Numbered from the stretch's first letter, positions 16,968 to 26,326 are shown. The stretch is 54,090 nucleotides of DNA from Caldilinea sp. CFX5 (GCA_021405325.1 QWII01000069.1:1-54090); one strand, 5' to 3'. Numbers and translations: made by a program. The notes: generated by a model from the letters alone, not told the origin.

Positions 16968-18077
16968 TTAATTGGTCCGATCGTGCCGCAGGTGCAGCGC
17001 TTCCTGCTCCTCTTCTTCGGTGAAGAAGCTGGCCGGTGTAAAGGTGCTTTGGATCTCGCGGCGTTGGCCATCCTTGCCGGCAGCACGGGCGGCTTCCATG
17101 ATCTCAATCACATGATACGCCTGCTCCGGCGTGATGATCGGTTTCTTGCCCTCAATGATGCACTCGACCAGGTGGTTGATGCCATCTGTCCAGGGCCAGT
17201 TGGGGTGAGTTTCTTCAAAAACTTTCCAGGCGCCTTCTTTGTTCTGCCAGAGTTCATAGCCTTCGGGGTCCCAGTCATCGCCCATCATTTGGATAGTGCC
17301 TTCGCTGCCGTAGATTTCAATCGCCGGCACCCGATACTTCTGGATCGTAAAACCGGTGGTGATGACGGCATAACAGGTATTGGCAAACTCGATGCAGATA
17401 TGGGCGTTGTCGTCGGTCTCTACCTTCATCAGCTTGCCCTCGACCAGCCGTTCAGGGATGGCGGTGCCGACCAGCCCCGTGACCCGCTTGGCCGGCCCCA
17501 GGAAACCGGTCAGGCTGACGACGTTGTAGACGCCCAGGTCAAACATCGAGCCGCCGCCCTGGCGATAGAACCACTGCCCCCAACTCGGTCCGGCCCAGCC
17601 ATAGAAGGCGCGTGCCAGATAGGGTTGACCAATGTCGCCGCGGTGGATATGTTTCCACATACGCTGATAGGTAGGGCTGAGGATCACGTGGGGCGCCGGG
17701 ACGAGATAGCCTTTGCTCGTCTTCGCCATCTCCACAATTTCCGCCGCTTCAGCCAGGTTGCTGGACATGGGCTTCTCGACCAAGACATGTTTGCCGGCCT
17801 GCAGGGCAGCTTTGGTGATCATGCCATGTTCCTGCATGGAGGTGGTGATCAGCACCAGATCCACATCATCGGCGCCGACCACTTCTTCAAAATCGGTGGT
17901 GAAACGCTGGTAGGCGTAGCCGGGGCCAAGCATCTTTTCCCGTCGTTCCTCTTTCACATCACAAGCCACGACCGTTTCAATCAGGCCGCGTACCTTCAAG
18001 TTGTTGATTTGACCGGTATAAGGCCGCTGCATCACACTGCCGCAGCCGACCACACCAATGCGAACTGGATTCGCCAT
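16968..18077 (-). CDS. Gfo/Idh/MocA-family oxidoreductase (1)
   Basis: This 369-aa NAD(P)-dependent sugar dehydrogenase has an N-terminal Rossmann fold opening with IGVVGCGSVMQRPY and the signature VEKPMSSN near 98-105, followed by the C-terminal substrate domain. Members oxidise inositols, glucose derivatives or other polyols. It lies next to importer operon B and the cupin gene on the same strand, so it probably acts on the imported sugar. Confidence 0.9.
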   Translation of the reverse strand: MANPVRIGVVGCGSVMQRPYTGQINNLKVRGLIETVVACDVKEERREKMLGPGYAYQRFTTDFEEVVGADDVDLVLITTSMQEHGMITKAALQAGKHVLVEKPMSSNLAEAAEIVEMAKTSKGYLVPAPHVILSPTYQRMWKHIHRGDIGQPYLARAFYGWAGPSWGQWFYRQGGGSMFDLGVYNVVSLTGFLGPAKRVTGLVGTAIPERLVEGKLMKVETDDNAHICIEFANTCYAVITTGFTIQKYRVPAIEIYGSEGTIQMMGDDWDPEGYELWQNKEGAWKVFEETHPNWPWTDGINHLVECIIEGKKPIITPEQAYHVIEIMEAARAAGKDGQRREIQSTFTPASFFTEEEEQEALHLRHDRTN

Positions 18078-18154
18078 GAAGCAAGCTCCTTCAATTACTT
18101 TTAGTAAGGTAAGTTAGCAATTTCTCGATTATACTACTGAGTGACGCAATCACG

Positions 18155-19099
18155 TCAATACTCCCACCGTGTGCGCAAGAAACGCATCTGCGCCAACGTG
18201 AGCAGGAGAATTAACACAAACAAAATCACGCCCATCGCCGACCCATAGCCCAATTCCAGTTCACGGAAGGCCATGAGCCATTGATAGACGGAGACTACCA
18301 TCGTAGCATTCGCCGGCCCGCCGGGTAGCCCGTCGCCGCCGGCGCTCATTACATAGATCGGGCCGAAGACTTGCAATGCCCCAATGACGCCAGTCACAAA
18401 GACAAAGACCAGTGTCGGCTCCAGCAGGGGGAGGGTGATGCGCCAGAAGCGTTGCCAGCGGTTTGCCCCATCGACCTTGGCGGCATCGTAGAAGCTGGGG
18501 TCGATGGACGATAACCCGGCGATAAAGAGTACCATATTGAAGCCCAGATTTTTCCAAAGCGTATAGAGGACAATCGCCGGCATGGCCTGGCTGGTTGACT
18601 TCAAATAACTCTGCGGCGGCAACCCGACCATCTGCAAAAGCTGGTTGAAGAGACCAAAGGCCGGCTGGTAGAGCCAAGTCCAGATCAGCGCCGTGGCAAT
18701 CGTCGAAGTGACAACCGGAATAAAGTAGACCATGCGAAAAAAGTTGCGCCCGCTCCCCGCCGCCTCGACTGCCAACGCGACCACCAACGCCACCACAATG
18801 GCCGCCGGCAGATAGAGCAGCGCAAAATAAAAGGTATTCTGCAACGCTTTCAGAAAGATCGGGTCCGTCAACAGCCCCTCATAATGACGCGCCCCCACCC
18901 ACGGCGCCACCGGGTTAAAAGCGCGCCACAAGGTAAAGCTACCCCAGATCCCCCGCACAATCGGGTAGATCCAAAAGAGCAGAAAGATTACCGTCATCGG
19001 GGTCAGCACGCTGATGATAAAGAGCGTTTTCTGTAGGTGCTGTTGCTGCCACCGCTGTCGCCACGGTTGCGGGAGCAAGGTTGCGCTGACCGATGCCAT
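18155..19099 (-). CDS. Carbohydrate ABC importer permease, MalF type (operon B)
   Basis: Inner-membrane permease of 314 aa with an N-terminal cytoplasmic leader and six membrane segments. The EAA loop FYDAAKVDGANRWQRFW is near 203-219. In this operon the order is binding protein, MalG-type, MalF-type, the reverse permease order of operons A and C. It starts 5 nt after the MalG-type stop. Confidence 0.93.
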   Translation of the reverse strand: MASVSATLLPQPWRQRWQQQHLQKTLFIISVLTPMTVIFLLFWIYPIVRGIWGSFTLWRAFNPVAPWVGARHYEGLLTDPIFLKALQNTFYFALLYLPAAIVVALVVALAVEAAGSGRNFFRMVYFIPVVTSTIATALIWTWLYQPAFGLFNQLLQMVGLPPQSYLKSTSQAMPAIVLYTLWKNLGFNMVLFIAGLSSIDPSFYDAAKVDGANRWQRFWRITLPLLEPTLVFVFVTGVIGALQVFGPIYVMSAGGDGLPGGPANATMVVSVYQWLMAFRELELGYGSAMGVILFVLILLLTLAQMRFLRTRWEY

Positions 19100-19104
19100 C
19101 GTGC

Positions 19105-19983
19105 TTACCCTTTCAGACCAGTTAACGTAATGCCCTCGATAAAGCGCCGCTGGGCGGCAAAGTAGACGATCAAGACCGGCAGCACCGCCACCATCGACGC
19201 TGCCGCTAGCCCACCCACATCCGTGCCGACTCGGCCACGAAATTGGGACAGCCCCAGCGGAATGGTATAGCGATCCGGCTCATTGATCACCACCAACGGC
19301 CAGAGAAAATCATCCCACTGGCCGATAAAGGTAAAGATGCCCAACGCCGCCAAGGGCGCCGCCGACAATGGCAGGATGAGCCGGAAAAAGAGACCATATT
19401 CGGTTGCGCCGTCGATCCGGGCGGCGTCAATCAACTCGTCGGGGATCGAATGCATAAACTGGCGCAACAGAAAGATGCCAAAAGGGCTATAGATGCTGGG
19501 GATGATCAGCGCCCAGAAGGTGTTGCTCCAGTTCAAATCGACAATCAGCGCATAGAGCGGGATGATCGAGATATTAAATGGGATCATCATCATGCTCAAG
19601 ATCGACCAGAAGACCACCTCCCGCCCACGAAACTGGTGCTTGGCCAGCACATACCCCACCAGCGTACTGGTCAACAACACCAGCAGGGTGACGCTCACAG
19701 ACACCAGTAAGCTATTGCGGAAGAAAAGCTCAAAGCTGCCAATGCGCAAGTCGGTCAACTTGATCCAATGTTCCAGCGTCGGCTCCGTCGGCCACCAAGT
19801 CGGTGGAAAGGCGCGCACCTCGCTACGCGATTTGAACGATGTCACCAATGTCCAGTAAAAAGGCGCAACCATCAAAACGGAACCAACTCCCAACACCAGC
19901 CAAAGCACAATCTGCTCCCATGAAAAATGCCAACGTGGACTAGCGCCTCTTCTCGTCGGTTGTATCGCTGTTGCCGTTGTCAT
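19105..19983 (-). CDS. Carbohydrate ABC importer permease, MalG type (operon B)
   Basis: Inner-membrane permease of 292 aa with six membrane segments, EAA loop ELIDAARIDGATEYGLFF near 191-208, and a terminal GITLTGLKG. Start ATG is 19983. It is separated from the binding-protein gene by 70 nt that hold a strong hairpin, and followed at once by the MalF-type partner. Confidence 0.93.
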   Translation of the reverse strand: MTTATAIQPTRRGASPRWHFSWEQIVLWLVLGVGSVLMVAPFYWTLVTSFKSRSEVRAFPPTWWPTEPTLEHWIKLTDLRIGSFELFFRNSLLVSVSVTLLVLLTSTLVGYVLAKHQFRGREVVFWSILSMMMIPFNISIIPLYALIVDLNWSNTFWALIIPSIYSPFGIFLLRQFMHSIPDELIDAARIDGATEYGLFFRLILPLSAAPLAALGIFTFIGQWDDFLWPLVVINEPDRYTIPLGLSQFRGRVGTDVGGLAAASMVAVLPVLIVYFAAQRRFIEGITLTGLKG

Positions 19984-20009
19984 GATGCTTCATCCTTATC
20001 CTCCTTATC

Positions 20010-20038
20010 CTCGTCACGCCGCTCTGCGGCGTGACGAG
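20010..20038. terminator. Hairpin between binding-protein and permease genes (operon B)
   Basis: Perfect 13-bp arms CTCGTCACGCCGC and complement, loop TCT. It is very stable by base composition but lacks a long U tract on the minus strand. Its position matches the stems in operons A and C, consistent with attenuated expression of the permeases relative to the binding protein. Confidence 0.6.
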
Positions 20039-20053
20039 AACGACTGCGCAAAC

Positions 20054-21445
20054 CTAGGCGCTGGGCGGTTGGTAGTTGCGTTCGACAATTAACCGGCGCT
20101 TGCCCGATTCTTTGAGCGCGGCGTTCATCTGTTCGGTTGCTGCGTCCAACGCCACCTTGGGATCGGCGTTGTTCAGCACTACCTCATCAAACATAACGCG
20201 CCAGAACTTTTCGGCCTCAATCGGGCGTTCGCCATAATTGACGCGATAGGGCAGGGTCATGGCTTGCGTTTCAATCACGCGGCCAACATCCTCTGTCTTC
20301 AGCCGCTCATTGTCGAGCAGATCGCGATGATCCGGCGGCCCACCCATAATCAGCGCCCAGTCGATCCGACGCTCGTCGCTGCCGATCATAAACTGGATGT
20401 AATCAAAGGCGATCTCCTGCACCTCCGGCGGGAAGGTGTTGAAGACGCCAAAACCCTCTTCGGGAATTTGCAAGCCCCAGGAAGGCAACCCATTGCCGGT
20501 GAAGGTGGGCGTGGGCGCGGTACTCCATTTGCCCTTCATATCGGGAAAACCAGTGTCGATGCCGGCGGCGCTATAGCCCTGGTTGATATACATGGCCGCC
20601 GCGCCATTGCCAAACGCGTCACCCTGGCCCAAGCCTTCGGGGTCTTCGATCTTGTGTTTGTGATACCAATCCTGGATAAATTGTAGGGCGCGCACCCCTT
20701 CTTCGCTGTTCCAGGTCGCCTCGGTGCCGGATTCGTTGTAGAGCCAGCCCCCTTGTTGATAGACCAGGGTATGCCACAACCATTCACGCGACCAGTAATC
20801 ATTCAAGGAGCAACCAGCCTGGCTGATCGTACCGCCATCGGCCTTGGTCAACTGCTGCGCCATCTTGATAAAGTCATCCCAGTTGGTCGGGATCTGGTCG
20901 GCCTTGATCCCTTCGGCGTCGAGCAATTCCTGGTTGAAATAGAGCTGGTCGGCGTAGTAACAGAAGTTGCAGGTGTAGATCTTGCCGCTCTCCGGGTCAC
21001 GGGTAAAGGGGGTGCTGATGAGTTTATCCCACTCAAACATGTCATCGGGATAGGCGGCGAGAACGCCGGCGCGCTGCAAGTCATAGCGCCAGAAGAAGTG
21101 GATATTAGAGAAGGCCGGCCCGCTCCCGGCGGTGGCAACCGTCAACAGCTTGGTTTCAATATCGGTCCAGCCCAACGGGTTATACTTGAGCGTCACCCCC
21201 GCATGGTTGGTCTCCCACTCTTTCACCAACTCTTCCGTAAAGAGAACCCGTGGTTCATGATCCCAATCCCAAAACTCCACTTCGCCTTGGAAACCGGTGG
21301 CGGCTGCTGCACCGCCAGCCGCCGGCTGTGCGGCCGGTTGGCTAGCCGGGGCGCACGCGCCCAATGCTAACCCGGCGGCGGTCATCCCCGAAAGCTGCAA
21401 AAAACGGCGTCGATTCAGTCTGTGATTCACTCGGTTGCGTATCAT
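20054..21445 (-). CDS. Sugar-binding lipoprotein, solute-binding family 1 (operon B)
   Basis: This 463-aa protein starts at ATG 21445, preceded by AGGAGG at ideal spacing. It has a Tat-type leader (NRRRFLQLSG) and a lipobox ending LGAC near residue 31, followed by a Ala/Gln-rich linker and an SBP1 domain (FQGEVEFWDWDHEPR strand, ALQFIQDWYHKH, YIQFMIG). It binds the substrate for the two permeases downstream. Upstream lie a PhyH oxygenase, an amino-sugar-kinase-like gene and a GH4 glycosidase, hinting at an oligosaccharide or amino-sugar ligand (inference). Confidence 0.92.
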   Translation of the reverse strand: MIRNRVNHRLNRRRFLQLSGMTAAGLALGACAPASQPAAQPAAGGAAAATGFQGEVEFWDWDHEPRVLFTEELVKEWETNHAGVTLKYNPLGWTDIETKLLTVATAGSGPAFSNIHFFWRYDLQRAGVLAAYPDDMFEWDKLISTPFTRDPESGKIYTCNFCYYADQLYFNQELLDAEGIKADQIPTNWDDFIKMAQQLTKADGGTISQAGCSLNDYWSREWLWHTLVYQQGGWLYNESGTEATWNSEEGVRALQFIQDWYHKHKIEDPEGLGQGDAFGNGAAAMYINQGYSAAGIDTGFPDMKGKWSTAPTPTFTGNGLPSWGLQIPEEGFGVFNTFPPEVQEIAFDYIQFMIGSDERRIDWALIMGGPPDHRDLLDNERLKTEDVGRVIETQAMTLPYRVNYGERPIEAEKFWRVMFDEVVLNNADPKVALDAATEQMNAALKESGKRRLIVERNYQPPSA

Positions 21446-21550
21446 GTTTCCTCCTGACCTACCATAATGGAACGAACATACGACACACGCGGGAACAAAC
21501 GTCACGGACAACGAAACGAAACGGCCGAAGCCGGTAAGACGCCTTTTGTA

Positions 21551-22333
21551 CTAAACCGGGGACAAGAGATCGTGACTGGGATCTTTTCCGCGCACCATCA
21601 ACCCAATGTTACGTACTTCGCCGCGACTGCTGAATGAACCGGTCAATAATCGGTGCGCCGGGTTTTTGTACTCAATCACCAGCGCGCGCCGTGGTTTCTC
21701 GGTGCGGTTGGGGTGTGATGCGTGAAGGGTCAAACTGTGCCAGAAGATCACACTGCCTGCTGTGGCCGGCAACGCCACTTCGGTGCGCGCGTCAAAACTG
21801 TGATCATCCTGCACGATGCCGGTGAAGACGCCGTTTTGATCGTAGTGGTTGATCAAGCCCAGCTTATGACTGCCGGGGATGACCCGCACACAGCCATTTT
21901 CCAGCGTGGCGTCATCGATGGCGACGGTGCAGGCCAGAATCTCAGCGCTGCTGTGGGGGAAGAAGGCGAAGTCCTGGTGCCAGGGGGCGGTAAAACCCTG
22001 GCGCGGTGCTTTCATCATCAATTGCGAGTAGTAAACCAGCAAGTTTGGCCCCAACAACGCCTCCACCATGTCGAGCAGCCGCACATCCTTGACCAGATCG
22101 AGCCAGACACCGCTCATCTCGTGCGGGTCGCCGACCTGTTGCACCAACTTCGTGCTGTCCTCAAAGACCTTCATCTTTAGCCGGTCGGTGCTGGCGGTTA
22201 AGCCTGCGGCCTGTGCAGAAATGAGGTCACAAGCGTGTTGGAATGCCGCTACTTCACCGGTCGTAAAGACATTTTCGACCACCAAATAGCCTTCGTCGCG
22301 GAAAAATTTGACCTGCTCCTCGGTTAGTTTCAT
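21551..22333 (-). CDS. PhyH-type Fe(II)/2-oxoglutarate dioxygenase (2)
   Basis: This 260-aa protein has ATG 22333 with GGAGAGG upstream. Iron ligands are His119 and Asp121 (PWHQDFAFFP) and a distal His in FWHSLTLHASHPN near 198-206. The oxoglutarate Arg is probably in KPRRALV. The context between importer B and the kinase/GH4 pair suggests that it oxidises an imported compound or a side group removed from it. Substrate unknown. Confidence 0.88.
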   Translation of the reverse strand: MKLTEEQVKFFRDEGYLVVENVFTTGEVAAFQHACDLISAQAAGLTASTDRLKMKVFEDSTKLVQQVGDPHEMSGVWLDLVKDVRLLDMVEALLGPNLLVYYSQLMMKAPRQGFTAPWHQDFAFFPHSSAEILACTVAIDDATLENGCVRVIPGSHKLGLINHYDQNGVFTGIVQDDHSFDARTEVALPATAGSVIFWHSLTLHASHPNRTEKPRRALVIEYKNPAHRLLTGSFSSRGEVRNIGLMVRGKDPSHDLLSPV

Positions 22334-22371
22334 AAATCCTCTCCTTCTCTGTTCACCCAATGGCTGACGCG

Positions 22372-23367
22372 CTATGTCGCAAACAGATCGTCGTGCGGCA
22401 TCGTCTGTTTAATTCGTGTCAGCACTGGCTGCCCCATCGGCCCGCCGGCCGCCTCTAACGCTAACAACAACGCACCGATAGCCGGTTCAAATTGGCTCGT
22501 CACCGGTTGCACCTGTGGCGACTGCGTGTGAACACAGTCCACAATCGCATCCCGCAACAAGGTCGATGGATGACGCAAGACGCCACCGGTCAACACCAGG
22601 TAAAAAGGCGTCGCCGCAATGCCGACCCGGCGTGCCGCGGCCAAGGCATAATCGCCTAAGGCCGCCCCGTGGGTAAGAACCAGGCGTCGCGCCGTTGCAT
22701 CCCCTTGCTCGGCCACATCAAGCAGCAGGCGGGTCAACTTACCGCGTGGGAAGGGCTGCGCCCCCTGACGCGTCGTTTGCTGATGCAGGATGGTTTCCAC
22801 CTCCTCGACGCCAAAAAAGTCCAGCACCACTTCTGTCAGCGCTGTCGGTGGGTCGATGCCCAGCGCCGCCCGGTAGACGGCCCACAGGGTGCGCCTGGAA
22901 AGTTCGACACTACCTTGCACCTCTTGCCAGAAACCAGTGTGCCACACCTGTCCATCCGCCGACCGCGCCGCCGTCGCCGTACCGGTGCCGACGGCCACGA
23001 CCACCCCTGTCCCATCGGGCGAACCGGCGCGCAGTGCACCAATGCCGTCGTTGTAGATGACAGGTGACCGGCCCAGGTTGCGCTTTAGCAGCCCGGCCCG
23101 CAAATAATCGAAATCCTCCGGCCAGTCGGCGCCGGCCGCGCTGATAATGGTGGCAATCAACGCGCTACGCTCGACGTGGGCCATGCGCAAAGCCAGGGTC
23201 GCGGCTTCGTCAATGGCGACGATGGCCGGTTCACCGCCCCCGCCATGAATGTCGCCACAACCGCTGCGGCCAAAACCGACAATGGCGCCATCAGCTTGGG
23301 CCACCAGGGCTACGGTTTTGGTATTGCCGGCGTCAATGCCGAGCACATAAGGTATCCTTGTACTCAT
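22372..23367 (-). CDS. BadF/BcrAD-type ATPase, N-acetylglucosamine-kinase-like
   Basis: This 331-aa ASKHA-fold protein opens with YVLGIDAGNTKTVALV, then VIYNDGIGALRAG and the phosphate motif VVVAVGTGTATAA near 120-132, and a late adenosine motif LVLTGGVLRHP. This is the pattern of N-acetylglucosamine kinases (EC 2.7.1.59) and their paralogues. Its stop/start overlap of 4 nt with the GH4 gene makes a glycosidase-kinase pair: GH4 releases a sugar and this enzyme phosphorylates it. The exact sugar is unproven. Confidence 0.83.
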   Translation of the reverse strand: MSTRIPYVLGIDAGNTKTVALVAQADGAIVGFGRSGCGDIHGGGGEPAIVAIDEAATLALRMAHVERSALIATIISAAGADWPEDFDYLRAGLLKRNLGRSPVIYNDGIGALRAGSPDGTGVVVAVGTGTATAARSADGQVWHTGFWQEVQGSVELSRRTLWAVYRAALGIDPPTALTEVVLDFFGVEEVETILHQQTTRQGAQPFPRGKLTRLLLDVAEQGDATARRLVLTHGAALGDYALAAARRVGIAATPFYLVLTGGVLRHPSTLLRDAIVDCVHTQSPQVQPVTSQFEPAIGALLLALEAAGGPMGQPVLTRIKQTMPHDDLFAT

Positions 23368-24662
23368 CGTAGTAACCGCTCCGGTAAATAAGCACGGTGG
23401 GCCGCGGCCATTTCATCGTAGATTGTCTCCGCTTTTTGCAGCGAAAAGCAGAGCGGATTGCTCGCCAATGCCTGGATCGCCTCCCGCCGTGTGCCAGACC
23501 AGGCGGTTTCTGCCGTCAACGCTTGGTATTCGCCCAACATTTTGACCAGCCCCAAGACTTGACGCGGCAGCCGCTCTTGCGCCAGGCGGGTGGCCCCAGT
23601 ACGATTGAACTGGGCAAAGACCTCCACCACCAAATCATCGGGAAAATCGGCCAGCGCCCCGTGGTTGGGCAGGTTAACCGGCAGCACCTCGTTGCGGTCG
23701 TTAAAGATGGCGTCCATCGCATCAATTGCCAGTTCCAACTCGTGAACCCCGCCCCGTGAGCGTTTCGGATCGAGTTGGGGATGGTCAGATGCGGCCTGTT
23801 CGCGATAGTGCGCCCAGTAGTCGGGCGTCGCCGCCATAATGTCCTCGGCGCGTGTGGTTGGCTTGGCCTGGAGTTCGGCCAGGATCGCATCTTTGAAGTA
23901 GTAATACTGGAAATAGTGGGCCGGCAGCGCATTCATGGTCACGGCCAGTTCCAGGAGCCGCAGTGTAGACTTTGCAATCGTCGGGTCATGTCGTTTTTGC
24001 TCATAGGTCGCTACCAGGCGGGGCATGATGTCTTCACCATCATACTGTTGACGCACTGACCAACAGCCATGATTGAGGCCGACCATTCGTGTCTCCACCT
24101 TGTCCGGGTCAAGTTCGGCCAGGCGCAGCAGCGAACGGGCAAAGATGAGCGGTCCTTCACAGAACGAGTACGCCCGAATGGCGCTATGCTGGGCGACAGC
24201 TTCCAAGACGATGTTGACCGGATTCGTGTAGTTAAACAAGATGGCGTGCGGACAGACCGCTTCCATATCGGCAACAATGCCCTGCATGACATGGATCGAA
24301 CGCAGCGCCATAAAGAAGCCGCCCGGCCCTTGCGTCTCCTGGCCGATGACGCCATGTTTGAGCGGAATGCGTTCATCCAACGCCCGCGCCTCAAAACCGC
24401 CGGGGCGGTAACTGGTCAACACCGCATTACAATCGACCAACCCGGCGCGCCGCTCCGTGGTGGCGCTGATGCGGATGTCAAGACCACGGGCGCGAACCAT
24501 CTTCTCCGCCAACTGTTTGACTAACAGTAACCGCTCGGTATTGAGATCGATCAACACAATCTCGGAGCCATTAAAGTTCTCCCCCTGGTCGATCAGGGAG
24601 GCCATTGTACCAGGGCCGCGTGTGCTGCCGCCACCGATATAGGCTAGTTTGATACGTGCCAT
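23364..24662 (-). CDS. Glycoside hydrolase family 4 enzyme
   Basis: This 432-aa protein is a GH4 member, a NAD- and metal-dependent glycosidase that works by redox elimination. The NAD-binding start is IKLAYIGGGSTRGPGT (4-19), followed by IVLIDLN, the substrate motif NYTNPVNIV near 145-153, and MVGLNHGCWSV near 193. The metal Cys is probably in SFCEGP (near 167-172), where many members read CH. Length is typical. No signal peptide, so it acts on imported, possibly unphosphorylated glycosides. Confidence 0.88.
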   Translation of the reverse strand: MARIKLAYIGGGSTRGPGTMASLIDQGENFNGSEIVLIDLNTERLLLVKQLAEKMVRARGLDIRISATTERRAGLVDCNAVLTSYRPGGFEARALDERIPLKHGVIGQETQGPGGFFMALRSIHVMQGIVADMEAVCPHAILFNYTNPVNIVLEAVAQHSAIRAYSFCEGPLIFARSLLRLAELDPDKVETRMVGLNHGCWSVRQQYDGEDIMPRLVATYEQKRHDPTIAKSTLRLLELAVTMNALPAHYFQYYYFKDAILAELQAKPTTRAEDIMAATPDYWAHYREQAASDHPQLDPKRSRGGVHELELAIDAMDAIFNDRNEVLPVNLPNHGALADFPDDLVVEVFAQFNRTGATRLAQERLPRQVLGLVKMLGEYQALTAETAWSGTRREAIQALASNPLCFSLQKAETIYDEMAAAHRAYLPERLLR

Positions 24663-24711
24663 AATTCTCTTCTACTGATATAGGACTTACGCAAGACGGG
24701 CGATGGACCAG

Positions 24712-24744
24712 AGAAGTTGGACTTTTGCCAAAAGTCCAACTTCT
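24712..24744. terminator. Perfect inverted repeat after the nucleotidyltransferase gene
   Basis: Two 16-bp arms (24712-24727 and 24729-24744) with a single central base lie 14 nt beyond the nucleotidyltransferase stop. It could end transcription of that pair before the GH4 operon. A TATAGGACTTACGCA stretch at 24679-24693, of a type common at ends of dispersed elements, lies beside it, so it may instead be an element remnant. Confidence 0.5.
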
Positions 24745-24757
24745 GCTCCTAATCGGT

Positions 24758-25195
24758 TCAAATTGCTTCGAGGACTGCCACGTCTTCCAAATCGCGTTGG
24801 CGACCGGCTGCGCGTTTAGCTGCGATCAAGTCCTCTTTGGCCAGGATGTAAAACATCTGCTCGCCTGTGTGTCGGGTTAACTTATTCTGCCAGGCCGTTG
24901 CGAAATCCAATCCCGGAATTTGTAACATGACATCGATCTTGATCCCGTTTTCAAAGAACAAAAACTTGACCAAGACCAACCCTTCCGGGTTGACCAGATC
25001 CGCTGTGTCATAGCCCAATTCAGCTAATACAGCCAATATGCGACGTGCATTTTCAACCGTTGCCTCAATGAAGAGGTCTATATCACCGGTCATACGCGGC
25101 ACGCCATGGAGGATGGCGGCAATACCGCCGATGACCACATACTTAACGTTGTGTTTTTCTAAGGACGCAAACAGTGCCTTGGAACGTGCTATCAT
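24758..25195 (-). CDS. Nucleotidyltransferase-fold protein (AbiEii/MNT-like)
   Basis: This 145-aa protein has ATG 25195 with AGGAG upstream. The nucleotidyltransferase pattern reads VVIGGIAAILHG (19-30), then MTGDIDLFIE with the DxD metal pair near 36-38, and a later Asp in IKIDVML. This is the small cytoplasmic family of AbiEii- or 'nucleotidyltransferase of unknown function' proteins, often encoded with a short helical partner as here. It overlaps the preceding 69-aa gene by 53 nt. It may be an addiction-type pair; the target is unknown. Confidence 0.8.
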   Translation of the reverse strand: MIARSKALFASLEKHNVKYVVIGGIAAILHGVPRMTGDIDLFIEATVENARRILAVLAELGYDTADLVNPEGLVLVKFLFFENGIKIDVMLQIPGLDFATAWQNKLTRHTGEQMFYILAKEDLIAAKRAAGRQRDLEDVAVLEAI

Positions 25196-25352
25196 CGTTA
25201 AATCTCCTGAAGACATCCGGGTTATTTTGCAGGATGATCTCCGTCCATTCATCCAGCCAGGCCATGCGTTCTTCCATCGACAGTGAAGCAAACCAACGCG
25301 CCTTGTCTACAAGCGATTCATCAACGAATTTGTCGGTCATCACTAATCTCAT
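25143..25352 (-). CDS. Small helical partner of the nucleotidyltransferase
   Basis: This 69-aa protein (MRLVMTDKFVDESLV... SMEERMAWLDEWTEIILQNNPD) is acidic and helical, and belongs to the short proteins often encoded right before an AbiEii-like nucleotidyltransferase. ATG 25352 or 25340 could start it. The reading to 25424 crosses an inverted repeat and is rejected. Its end overlaps the next gene by 53 nt, in a different frame. Confidence 0.65.
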   Translation of the reverse strand: MRLVMTDKFVDESLVDKARWFASLSMEERMAWLDEWTEIILQNNPDVFRRFNDDSTFQGTVCVLRKTQR

Positions 25353-25368
25353 TGCAGCACCTACCTTG

Positions 25369-25398
25369 GTTGTGGCGCAATGACAATTGCGCCACAAC
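25369..25398. promoter_or_regulatory. Perfect inverted repeat upstream of the small gene pair
   Basis: 13-bp arms GTTGTGGCGCAAT and complement enclose GACA. The element lies 17 nt before ATG 25352. Its place fits an autoregulatory operator or an mRNA leader hairpin for the pair. It could also be a dispersed palindrome; the function is inferred. Confidence 0.45.
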
Positions 25399-25454
25399 GG
25401 CATCACCAGCAAACCAGTCAGCAAGGACAGTATACCATACTTTCAGGTCAAGGC

Positions 25455-26294
25455 TTAGGTGTATCCGCCAACACCAAGCAGTTCACGCGTTTCTTCATCG
25501 CCACTTTGTAGCAGCGCCCCTGTTAACCCATGTTCGGGTTGAATCCCGTAGGGCGCCCGTTTCATCCAGGTGGGGGTGTAGGTCATGATAATCAGTCGCC
25601 GCTTCTTGCCCTCCGGCAGGGTGGGCAGGGCACGATGCCAGAGGTTGCTATGGATGATAATGCAACTCCCCGCCGGCGCCTTGACCACCACCTGCCCCGG
25701 CTTGTCCTCAAAATCTTCATTCGGGGTATGATAGCGGGTGTTCCAGTGCGAAGCCGGTAAGAAGGTGAGCGGCCCGTTGGCGTCATTCAAGTCATCCAGA
25801 TAGAGCAGACAATCCAGCCCATGCGGATGGACAAAAAAGGGCGGCAGCGGATCAGAGATCACCTGCTGGTGGATATGCCACTGCGTCTCCTGGTTCGGTT
25901 CGTTGGGATAGCTGATGCGGGCGCTAAAGCCACGCATCTGCACCAGCGGCCCCAAGACCGCCCGCGCCACCGAAAGCGTCGGCGCAAACTTCACCATCTC
26001 GCAAAAGACCGGGTGCTTATCCGGCAGGTGGCGCAGAAACAGCCCGCCAAAGCCCTTGCCGGTCACATGCTTGCCGGCCCGCTCCTGCGCCTCGACTTCA
26101 TCCAGCGCATTGCGTAATTGTTCCAGTGATCGTTCCGTCAACAACTGCTCACGCACCAGATAACCCTGGTTCACCAACTGCTGAATTTCCTGCGGCGTCG
26201 CATGAACCTCTACATTGCGTTCCTTCGTCGCCAAATATTGAGAAAGTACGCGATAGGGGATCGTGTACTGTGGGTGTGTCGTTACTTCGATCAT
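25455..26294 (-). CDS. PhyH-like protein with altered iron site (3)
   Basis: This 279-aa PhyH-superfamily protein differs from the two others in the window. The usual HxD iron motif is replaced: the aligned segment reads QWHIHQQ, with His140 and His142 but no Asp. The distal His (HSNLWHRALP near 216-222) and a basic segment (KKRRLIIMTY) remain. Loss of the carboxylate ligand is known from halogenases (Ala or Gly there) and from inactive homologues; a His at this place is unusual. It stands alone between a toxin-like pair and a methyltransferase gene. Confidence 0.8.
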   Translation of the reverse strand: MIEVTTHPQYTIPYRVLSQYLATKERNVEVHATPQEIQQLVNQGYLVREQLLTERSLEQLRNALDEVEAQERAGKHVTGKGFGGLFLRHLPDKHPVFCEMVKFAPTLSVARAVLGPLVQMRGFSARISYPNEPNQETQWHIHQQVISDPLPPFFVHPHGLDCLLYLDDLNDANGPLTFLPASHWNTRYHTPNEDFEDKPGQVVVKAPAGSCIIIHSNLWHRALPTLPEGKKRRLIIMTYTPTWMKRAPYGIQPEHGLTGALLQSGDEETRELLGVGGYT

Positions 26295-26326
26295 CTACCA
26301 TTCTCCTTCTTTCTCTGCCGCATTGT

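Noticed and set aside
16983..18104. Long open frame on the plus strand (373 codons) opposite a Gfo/Idh/MocA gene
   Set aside because: It mirrors the minus-strand dehydrogenase, which has clear motifs and a proper start; the plus-strand protein has no recognisable pattern.
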